Source: Calliopsis andreniformis
Taxonomy: Eukaryota > Arthropoda > Insecta > Hymenoptera > Andrenidae
DNA: 64,000 nt
Direction: 5' to 3'
Assembly: GCF_051401765.1 (NCBI RefSeq)
Contig: NW_027480480.1
Span: 2,790,001-2,854,000, forward strand
Shown here: positions 51,525 to 61,590 of the stretch, piece by piece
Position numbering within the stretch: the first letter of the stretch is position 1
Layout: every line of letters starts with the position of its first letter
Made by a program: the position numbers and the translations under genes
The notes under the pieces: model-generated
Database searches by the model: none
What the model was told of the DNA's origin: nothing
The model's input: only the letters and a program-made list of their open reading frames with translations

Positions 51525-52487
51525 AGGATTGAGGATTGAAGATTCAGTATTGATGATTGAAGATTGAGGATTGAGGATTGAGTGTGGATGATTGAGGACG
51601 AGGGCTGACGATTGAAGATTGAGGTTTGAGGATTGAGGATTGTGGACTGAGGACTGAGGATTGAGGATTGAGGATTTAGTATTGAGGATTGAAGATTGAG
51701 TATTGAGGATTGAAAATTGAGGATTGAGGATTGAGGATTGAAGATTGAAGATTGAGGTTTGGGGACTGAGTGTTGAGGGTTGAGTGATGAGAATTGATGA
51801 TTGTGGATGGAGATTTGAAGATTTCAGGTTGAGTATTGAGTATTGAAACCTGTGAATTGAGGATATTCTATTGAGGATTGAGGATTGCCAACTGATTGTT
51901 GAGGACTGAGGTCTGAAGACTGAGGATTCAGGTTTGAGGATTCAGGATTGAGGTTTGAGGACTGAGGATTGAGGATTGAGGATTGAGGATTGAGGATTGA
52001 AGATTGAGTATTCAGGATTGGAGATTGGCGATTGAGGATTGAAGACCGAGGATTGAGGATTGAGGATTGAAGATTGAGTATTGAGGATTGAAGATTGAGG
52101 ATTGAGGATTGAGGATTGAGGATTGAGGATTGAAGATTGAGGATTGGGGAGTGAGTGTTGAGGGTTTAGTGATGAGAATTGATGATTGTGGATAGAGATT
52201 TGAAGATTTCAGGTTGAGTATTGAGTATTGAAACCTGTGAATTGAGGATACTCTATTGAGGATTGAGGATTGACAACTGATTGTTGAGGACTGAGGTCTG
52301 AAGATTGAGGATTCGGGATTGAGGATACAGGTTTGAGGTTCGAGGACTGAGGATTGAGGGTTGAGGATTGAGGTTCGAGGATTGAGGATTGAGGATTGAG
52401 GATTGAAGATTGAGTATTGGGTATTGCGGATTGAACATTGAGGATTGACGATTGAGGATTGAGGATTGAGGACTGAGGATTGAGGAT
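51525..52487 (+). repeat. 3,775-base HOR, partial third copy
   Basis: Matches copies 1 and 2 through the module dimer and stops near 52,487, where GATTGAAGATTCAG of those copies is replaced by GATTGATGATTGAGG of the A family. Confidence 0.75.
51764..52344 (+). repeat. Diverged module dimer, C then C/A chimera (3)
   Basis: Cores at 51,862 and 52,247. Private changes: GATGGAG for GATAGAG and GATTGCC for GATTGAC in the first module. Confidence 0.8.
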
Positions 52488-52680
52488 TGATGATTGAGGA
52501 TTGAGGATTGAGAATTGAGGATTGAGGATTGAGGATTGAAGATTGAGGCCTTGGCATTGAGGATTGAAGAATGAGGATTGAGGATTGAGGATTGAAGATT
52601 GAGGATTGCTGATTGAGTATCGAGGATTGAAGATTGAGGGTTGAGGATTGAGGATTGAGGATTGAGCATTGAGGATTGAG
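52487..52680 (+). repeat. A-family island 1 (GGCC heptamer)
   Basis: About 190 bases match A-family sequence around 1,245-1,440, including the GAGGCCTTGGCATTG landmark near 52,548 and the GATTGCTGATTGAG string. Flanks are C-family on both sides. Confidence 0.65.
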
Positions 52681-54895
52681 GATTGAGGATTGAGGATTGT
52701 AGATTGAGTATTGAGGAATGATGATTGAGGATTGAGGATTGAGGATTGAGGATTGAGGATTGAAGATTGAGGATTGGGTATTGAGGATTGACGATTGAGG
52801 ATTGAGTATTGAGGACTGAGAATTGAGGATTGAGGGTTGAAGATTGAGGATTGAGGATTGAAGATTGAGTATTGATGATTGAAGATTGAGGATTGAGGAT
52901 TGAGTGTGGATGATTGAGGACGAGGGCTGACGATTGAAGATTGAGGTTTTAGGATTGAGGATTGTGGACTGAGGACTGAGGATTGAGGATTGAGGATTTA
53001 GTATTGAGGATTGAAGATTGAGTATTGAGGATTGAAAATTGAGGATTGAGGATTGAAGATTGAAGATTGAGGTTTGGGGACTGAGTGTTGAGGGTTGAGT
53101 GATGAGAATTGATGATTGTGGATAGAGATTTGAAGATTTCAGGTTGAGTATTGAGTATTGAAACCTGTGAATTGAGGATATTCTATTGAGGATTGAGGAT
53201 TGACAACTGATTGTTGAGGACTGAGGTCTGAAGACTGAGGATTCAGGTTTGAGGATTCAGGATTGAGGTTTGAGGACTGAGGATTGAGGATTGAGGATTG
53301 AGGATTGAGGATTGAAGATTGAGTATTCAGGATTGGAGATTGGCGATTGAGGATTGAAGACCGAGGATTGAGGATTGAGGATTGAAGATTGAGTATTGAG
53401 GATTGAAGATTGAGGATTGAGGATTGAGGATTGAGGATTGAGGATTGAAGATTGAGGATTGGGGAGTGAGTGTTGAGGGTTTAGTGATGAGAATTGATGA
53501 TTGTGGATAGAGATTTGAAGATTTCAGGTTGAGTATTGAGTATTGAAACCTGTGAAATGAGGATACTCTATTGAGGATTGAGGATTGACAACTGATTGTT
53601 GAGGACTGAGGTCTGAAGACTGAGGATTCAGGTTTGAGGATTCAGGATTGAGGTTTGAGGACTGAGGATTGAGGATTGAGGATTGAGGATTGAGGATTGA
53701 GGATTGAGGATTGAGGATTGAAGATTGAGGTTTGGGTATTGAGGATTGATCATTGAGGATTGTGGATTGAGTATTGAGGACTGAGGATTGAGGATTGAAG
53801 ATTGAATATTGATGATTGAAGATTGAGGATAGAGGATTGAGGGTTGTGGATTGAGGACGAGGACTGAGGGTTCAGTATTGATGTTTGAGGTCTGAGGATT
53901 GAGGATTGAGTATTGAGAATTGAGGACTGAGGATTGAGGATTGAAGATAGAGGATTGGGTGTTGAGGATTGAAGAGTGTGGATTGAGGATTGAGGATTGA
54001 GGATTGAGGATTGAAGATTGAGTATTGAGGATTGAAGATTGAGGATTGAGGATTGAGGATTGAGGATTGAGGGTTGAGGATTGAAGATTGAGGATTGGGT
54101 ATTGCGGATTGAACATTGAGGATTGAAGATTGAGGATTGGGTGTTGAGGATTGAAGAATGAGGATTGAGGATTGAGGATTGAGGATTGAGGATTGAAGAT
54201 TCAGTATTGAGGATTGAAGATTGAGGATTAAGGATTGAGGATTGAGGATTGAAGATTGAGTATAGAGGATTGAAGATTGAGGATTGAGGACGGAGTATTG
54301 AGGATTGAGGATTGAGTATTGAGGATTGAGGATGGAAGACTGAGGATTGGGTATTGAGGATTGAACGTTGAGGGTTGAGGGTTGAGGATTGAGGATTGAG
54401 GATTGAAGATTGAAGATTGAATATTAATGATTGAAGATTGAGGATCGAGGATTGAGGGTTGTGGATTGAGGACGAGGACTGAGGGTTCAGTATTGGTGTT
54501 TGAAGTCTGAGGATTCAGGATTGAGGATTGAGAATTGAGGACTGAGGATTGAGGATTGAAGATTGAGGATTCGGTATTGAGGATTGAAGAATGAGGATTG
54601 AGGAGTGAGGACTGAGGATTGAGGATTGCAGATTGAGTATTGAGGATTGAATATTGAGGATTGAGGATTGAGGATTGAGGATTGAGGATTGAGGATTGAG
54701 GATTGAGGATTGAAGATTGAGTATTGAGGATTGAAGATTGAGGATTGAGGATTGAGGATTGAGGATTGAGGATTGAAGATTGAGGATTCGGGATTGAGGA
54801 TTGACGATTGAGTATTGAGCATTGACGATTGAGAATTGAGGATTGTGGTTTGAGTATTGAGGATTGAGGATTGAGGATTGAAGATTGAATATTGA
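52680..54895 (+). repeat. C-family block, copied at 17.4 kb and 61.6 kb
   Basis: Matches about 61,591-63,813 at offsets of 8,911 then 8,918; the seven-base step is one heptamer missing near 53,045. Matches 17.4-19.3 kb at 35,288 then 35,666. It contains a module dimer in which both modules have C-type right halves. Confidence 0.75.
53079..53659 (+). repeat. Diverged module dimer, C then C (4)
   Basis: Cores at 53,177 and 53,562. Unlike dimers 1-3, the second module keeps a C-type right half (GATTCAG, GTTTGAG, GATTCAG). AAATGAG replaces AATTGAG before the second core. Confidence 0.8.
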
Positions 54896-57530
54896 TTATT
54901 GAATATTGAGGATCGAGGATTGAGGGTTGTGGATTGAGGACGAGGACTGAGGGTTGAGTATTGATGTTTGAGGTCTGAGGATTGAGGATTGAGGATTGAG
55001 AATTGAGGACTGAAGATTGAGGATTGTAGATTGAGGATTGGGTGTTGAGGATTGAAGAATGTGGATTGAGGATTGATTATTGAGGATTGAGGATTGAAGA
55101 TTGAGTATTGAGGATTGAAGATTGAAGACTGAGGATTGAGGATTGAGGATTGAGGGTTGAGGGCTGAAGATTGAGGATTGGGTATTGCGGATTGAACATA
55201 GAGGATTGATGGTTGAGGATTGGGTGTTGAGGATAGGTGATTGAGGATTGAGGATTGAGTATTGAGGATTGAGGATTGAGCATTGAAGATTCAGTATTGA
55301 GGATTGAAGATTGAGGATTGAGGATTGAGGATTGAGGATTGAAGATTGAGTATTGAGGATTGAAGCCTGAGGATTGAGGACTGAGTATTGAGGATTGAGG
55401 ATTGAGGATTGAGGATTGAGGATTGAAGACTGAAGATTGGGTAGTGAGGATTGAACATTGCGGAATGAGGATTGAAGATTGAGTATTGAGGATTGAATGT
55501 TGACGATTGAGGATTGAGAATTGAGGATTGAGGATTGAGGAATGAGCATTGAAGATTGAGTATTGAGCATTGACCGTTGAGGATTGTGGATTGAGGACTG
55601 AGGATTGAGGATTGAATATTGAGGATTGGGGACTGAGTGTTCAGGATTGAGGATTGGGTATTGCGGATTGAACATTGAGGATTGGAGATTGAGGATAGAA
55701 GATTCAGTATTGAGGATTGAAGATTGAGGATTGAGGATTGAGGATTGAAGATTGAGTATTGAGGATTGAAGATTGAGGATTGAGGACTGAGAATTGAGGA
55801 TTGAGGATTGAGGATTGGGGATTGAGGATTGAAGACTGAGGATTGGGTATTGAGGATTGAACATTGAGTGTTGAGAGTTGAGGATTGAGGATTGAGGATT
55901 GAGGATTGAAGATTGAATATTAATGACTGAAGATTGAGGATTGAGGATTGAGGGTTGCGGATTGAGGATGAGGACTGAGGGTTGAGTATTGGTGTTTGAA
56001 GTCTGAGGATTGAGGATTGTGGATTGAGAATTGAGGATTGTGGATTGAGGATTGAAGATTGAGGATTCGGTATTGAGGATTGAAGAACGAGAATTGAGGA
56101 GTGAGGACTGAGGACTGAGGATTGCATTTTGAGTATTGAGGATTGAAGATTGAGGATCGAGGATTGAGGATTGAGGATTGAGGATTGAGGATTGATGATT
56201 GAAGATTGAGTATTGAGGATTGAAGATTGAGGATTGAGGATTGAGGATTGAGGATTGAGGATTGAAGATTGAGGATTGAAGATTGAATATTGATTATTGA
56301 AGATTGAGGATCGAGGATTGAGGGTTGTGGATTGAGGACGAGGACTGAGGGTTGAGTATTGATGTTTGAGGTCTGAGGATTGAGGATTGATTATTGAGGA
56401 TTGAGGATTGAAGATTGAGTATTGAGGATTGTAGATTGAAGACTGAGGATTGAGGATTGAGGATTGAGGGTTGAGGGTTGAAGATTGAGGATTGGGTATT
56501 GCGGATTGAACATAGAGGATTGATGGTTGAGGATTGGGTGTTGAGGATAGGTGATTGAGGATTGAGGATTGAGGATTGAGGATTGAGGATTGAGCATTGA
56601 AGATTCAGTATTGAGGATTGAAGATTGAGGATTGAGGATTGAGGATTGAGGATTGAAGATTGAGTATTGAGGATTGAAGGCTGAGGATTGAGGACTGAGT
56701 ACTGAGGATTGAGGATTGAGGATTGAGGATTGAGGATTGAAGACTGAAGATTGGGTATTGAGGATTGAACATTGAGGAATGAGGATTGAAGATTGAGTAT
56801 TGAGGATTGAATGTTGACGATTGAGGATTGAGAATTGAGGATTGAGGATTGAGGAATGAGCATTGAAGATTGAGTATTGAGCATTGACCGTTGAGGATTG
56901 TGGATTGAGGACTGAGGATTGAGGATTGCATATTGAGGATTGGGGACTGAGTGTTCAGGGTTGAGGATTGGGTATTGCGGATTGAACATTGAGTATTGGA
57001 GATTGAGGATAGAAGATTCAGTATTGAGGATTGAAGATTGAGGATTGAGGATTGAGGATTGAAGATTGAGTATTGAGGATTGAAGATTGAGGATTGAGGA
57101 CTGAGAATTGAGGATTGAGGATTGAGGATTGGGGATTGAGGATTGAAGACTGAGGATTGGGTATTGAGGATTGAACATTGAGTGTTGAGAGTTGAGGATT
57201 GAGGATTGAGGATTGAGGATTGAAGATTGAATATTAATGATTGAAGATTGAGGATTGAGGATTGAGGGTTGCGGATTGAGGACGAGGACTGAGGGTTGAG
57301 TATTGGTGTTTGAAGTCTGAGGATTGAGGATTGTGGATTGAGAATTGAGGATTGTGGATTGAGGATTGAAGATTGAGGACTCGGTATTGAGGATTGAAGA
57401 ATGAGAATTGAGGAGTGAGGACTGAGGACTGAGGATTGCAGTTTGAGTATTGAGGATTGAAGATTGAGGATTGAGGATTGAGGATTGAGGATTGAGGATT
57501 GAGGATTGATGATTGAAGATTGAGTATTGA
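54896..57530 (+). repeat. B-family segment with internal 1,398-base echo
   Basis: The left part matches 28,049-29,017 of the 4,222-base unit at an offset of 26,847. Landmarks repeat at 1,398 bases (200 x 7 - 2, two hexamers) or 1,314 bases (84 fewer, 12 heptamers). One hexamer near 55,967 reads GATGAG instead of GACGAG. Confidence 0.6.
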
Positions 57531-58365
57531 GGATTGAGGATTGAGGATTGAAGATTGAGGCCTGGGCATTGAGGATTGAAGAATGAGGATTGAGGATTGA
57601 GGATTGAAGATTGAGGATTGCTGATTGAGTATCGAGGATTGAAGATTGAGGGTTGAGGATTGAGGATTGAGGATTGAGCATTGAGGATTGAGGATCGAGG
57701 ATTGAGGATTGTAGATTGAGTATTGAGGAATGAAGATTGAGGATTGAGGATTGAGGATTGAGGATTGAGGATTGAAGATTGATGATTGGGTATTGAGGAT
57801 TGACGATTGAGGATTGAGGATTGAAGATTGAGTATTGAGGATTGAAGATTGAAGACTGAGGATTGAGGATTGAGGATTGAGGGTTGAGGGTTGAAGATTG
57901 AGGATTGGGTATTGCGGATTGAACATAGAGGATTGAAGGTTGAGGATTGGGTGTTGAGGATAGGTGATTGAGGATTGAGGATTGAGGATTGAGGATTGAG
58001 GATTGAGCATTGAAGATTCAGTATTGAGGATTGAAGATTGAGGATTGAGGATTGAGGATTGAGGATTGAAGATTGAGTATTGAGGATTGAAGCCTGAGGA
58101 TTGAGGACTGAGTATTGAGGATTGAGGATTGAGGATTGAGGATTGAGGATTGAAGACTGAAGATTGGGTATTGAGGATTGAACAGTGAGGATTGAGGATT
58201 GAGGATTGAGGTTTGAGGATTGAAGATTGAGTATTGAGGATTGAGGATTGAGGATTGAGGATTGAGTATGAGGGCTGAGGGTTGAGGGTAGGGGATTGAG
58301 GACTGAGGACTGAGGATTGAGGATTGAGAACTGAGGACTGAGGATTGAGGATTGAAGATTGAGGA
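57530..58365 (+). repeat. A-family island 2 (with a G-tract motif)
   Basis: A-type landmarks appear in order: GAGGCCTGGGCATTG near 57,558 (one base changed from the usual form), GATAGGTG near 57,959, and TATGAGGGCTGAGGG with a full four-G-tract motif at 58,272-58,294. Part of the middle (57,700-57,810) is C-like. B/C landmarks resume near 58,365. Confidence 0.65.
58272..58294 (+). other. Four-G-tract motif 15, isolated in an A-family island
   Basis: TTGA-loop form followed by GATTGAGG rather than TTTGAGG. The only copy in the right half of the window, inside A-family island 2. Confidence 0.75.
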
Positions 58366-59183
58366 TTCGGGATTGAGGATTGACGATTGAGTATTGAGCA
58401 TTGACGATTGAGAATTGAGGATTGTGGTTTGAGTATTGAGGATTGAGGATTGAGGATTGAAGATTGAATATTGATTATTGAAGATTGAGGATCGAGGATT
58501 GAGGGTTGTGGATTGAGGACGAGGACTGAGGGTTGAGTATTGATGTTTGAGGTCTGAGGATTGAGGATTGAGGATTGAGAATTGAGGACTGAAGATTGAG
58601 GATTGTAGATTGAGGATTGGGTGTTGAGGATTGAAGAATGTGGATTGAGGATTGATTATTGAGGATTGAGGATTGAAGATTGAGTATTGAGGATTGAAGA
58701 TTGAAGACTGAGGATTGAGGATTGAGGATTGAGGGTTGAGGGCTGAAGATTGAGGATTGGGTATTGCGGATTGAACATAGAGGATTGATGGTTGAGGATT
58801 GGGTGTTGAGGATAGGTGATTGAGGATTGAGGATTGAGGATTGAGGATTGAGGATTGAGCATTGAAGATTCAGTATTGAGGATTGAAGATTGAGGATTGA
58901 GGATTGAGGATTGAGGATTGAAGATTGAGTATTGAGGATTGAAGCCTGAGGATTGAGGACTGAGTATTGAGGATTGAGGATTGAAGATTGAAGATTGAAC
59001 ATTAATGATTGAAGATTGAGGATTGAGGATTGAGGGTTGTGGATTGAGGATTCGGTATTGAGGATTGAAGGATGAGAATTGAGGAGTGAGGACTGAGGAC
59101 TGAGGATTGCAGTTTGAGTATTGAGGATTGAAGATTGAGGATTGAGGATTGAGGATTGAGGATTGAGGATCGAGGATTGATGA
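58365..59183 (+). repeat. B/C segment, left part copied from 54.8-55.4 kb
   Basis: Up to about 58,985 it matches 54,786-55,406 at an offset of 3,579 (512 x 7 - 5; five hexamers lie in the interval). The rest resembles the 43.08-43.23 kb segment, including GAAGGATGAG. Confidence 0.6.
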
Positions 59184-61400
59184 TTGAAGATTGAGTATTG
59201 AGGATTGAAGATTGAGGATTGAGGATTAAGGATTGAGGATTGAGGATTGAAGATTGAGGATTGGGGATTGAGGACTGAGTATTGAGGATTGAGGATTGAG
59301 TATTGAGGATTGAGGGCGGAAGACTGAGGTTTGGGTATTGAGGATTGAACGTTGAGGATTGAGGGTTGAGGATTGAGGATTGAGCATTGAAGATTGAAGA
59401 TTGAACATTAATGATTGAAGATTGAGGATAGAGGATTGAGGGTTGTGGATTGAGGACGAGGACTGAGGGTTGAGTATTTGTGTTTGAAGTCTGAGGATTG
59501 AGGATTGCGGATTGAGGATTGAAGATTGAGGATTGAGGATTGAGGGTTGTGGATTGAGGATTCGGTATTGAGGATTGAAGGATGAGAATTGAGGAGTGAG
59601 GACTGAGGACTGAGGATTGCAGTTTGAGTATTGAGGATTGAAGATTGAGGATTGAGGATTGAGGATTGAGGATTGAGGATCGAGGATTGATGATTGAAGA
59701 TTGAGTATTGAGGATTGAAGATTGAGGATTGAGGATTGAGGATTGAGGATTGAGGATTGAAGATTGAGGATTGGGGATTGAGGACTGAGTATTGAGGATT
59801 GAGGTTTGAGTATTGAGGATTGAGGGCGGAAGACTGAGGTTTGGGTATTGAGGATTGAACGTTGAGGATTGAGGGTTGAGGATTGAGGATTGAGCATTGA
59901 AGATTGAAGATTGAACATTAATGATTGAAGATTGAGGATAGAGGATTGAGGATTGTGGATTGAGGACGAGGACTGAGGGTTGAGTATTTGTGTTTGAAGT
60001 CTGAGGATTGAGGATTGCGGATTGAGGATTGAAGATAGAGTATTGATTATTGAAGATTGAGGATTGAGGATTGGCGGTTGAGGTTTGAGGACGAGGTCTG
60101 ACGGTTGAGGATTGAGGTTTGAGGATTGAGGATTGAGAATTGAGGATTGTGGATTGAGGATTGAAGATTGAGGATTCGGTATTGAGGATTGAAGGTTGAG
60201 AATTGAGGAGTGAGGACTGAGGACTGAGGATTGCAGTTTGAGTATTGAGGATTGAAGATTGAGGATTGAGGATTGAGGACTGAGGATTGAGGATCGAGGA
60301 TTGATGATTGAAGATTGAGTATTGAGGATTGAAGATTGAGGATTGAGGATTGAGGATTGAAGATTGAATATTAATGATTGAAGATTGAGGATTGAGGATT
60401 GAGGGTTGCGGATTGAGGACGAGGATTGAAGATTGAGGATTGAGGATTGAAGATTCAGTATTGATGATTGAAGATTGAGGATTGAGGATTGAGTGTGGAT
60501 GATTGAGGACGAGGGCTGACGATTGAAGATTGAGGTTTGAGGATTGAGGATTGTGGACTGAGGACTGAGGATTGAGGATTGAGGATTTAGTATTGAGGAT
60601 TGAAGATTGAGTATTGAGGATTGAAAATTGAGGATTGAGGATTGAGGATTGAAGATTGAAGATTGAGGTTTGGGGACTGAGTGTTGAGGGTTGAGTGATG
60701 AGAATTGATGATTGTGGATAGAGATTTGAAGATTTCAGGTTGAGTATTGAGTATTGAAACCTGTGAATTGAGGATATTCTATTGAGGATTGAGGATTGAC
60801 AACTGATTGTTGAGGACTGAGGTCTGAAGACTGAGGATTCAGGTTTGAGGATTCAGGATTGAGGTTTGAGGACTGAGGATTGAGGATTGAGGACCGAGGA
60901 TTGAGGATTGAAGATTGAGTATTCAGGATTGGAGATTGGCGATTGAGGATTGAAGACCGAGGATTGAGGATTGAGGATTGAAGATTGAGTATTGAGGATT
61001 GAAGATTGAGGATTGAGGATTGAGGATTGAGGATTGAGGATTGAAGATTGAGGATTGGGGAGTGAGTGTTGAGGGTTTAGTGATGAGAATTGATGATTGT
61101 GGATAGAGATTTGAAGATTTCAGGTTGAGTATTGAGTATTGAAACCTGTGAATTGAGGATACTCTATTGAGGATTGAGGATTGACAACTGATTGTTGAGG
61201 ACTGAGGTCTGAAGATTGAGGATTCGGGATTGAGGATACAGGTTTGAGGTTCGAGGACTGAGGATTGAGGGTTGAGGATTGAGGTTTGAGGATTGAGGAT
61301 TGAGGATTGAGGATTGAAGATTGAGTATTGGGTATTGCGGATTGAACATTGAGGATTGACGATTGAGGATTGAGGATTGAGGACTGAGGATTGAGGATTG
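59183..61400 (+). repeat. Long-range duplicate of 42,722-44,940
   Basis: About 2.2 kb match at a constant offset of 16,461, including both GAGTATTTGT markers (59,472 and 59,982) and the module dimer. The offset equals 8,911 + 2 x 3,775, so it agrees with the 3,775-base array plus the 8,911-base duplication. Private variants: GATTAAGG near 59,226, GATTGTGG for GGTTGTGG near 59,951. Confidence 0.75.
60675..61255 (+). repeat. Diverged module dimer, C then C/A chimera (5)
   Basis: Cores at 60,773 and 61,158, 8,911 bases after dimer 3, with the same chimeric second module. Confidence 0.8.
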
Positions 61401-61590
61401 ATGATTGAGGATTGAGGATTGAGAATTGAGGATTGAGGATTGAGGATTGAAGATTGAGGCCTTGGCATTGAGGATTGAAGAATGAGGATTGAGGATTGAG
61501 GATTGAAGATTGAGGATTGCTGATTGAGTATCGAGGATTGAAGGTTGAGTGTTGAGGATTGAGGATTGAGGATTGAGCATTGAGGATTGA
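61400..61590 (+). repeat. A-family island 3 (GGCC heptamer)
   Basis: The counterpart of island 1 at an offset of 8,911, with the GGCC landmark near 61,459. It differs by small substitutions such as GAAGGTTGAGTGTTGAGG near 61,540. It was copied together with its flanks. Confidence 0.65.

Noticed and set aside
499..58294. True telomere repeats
   Set aside because: No run of TTAGGG, TTTAGGG or TTAGG was found; only single variant units resemble them.
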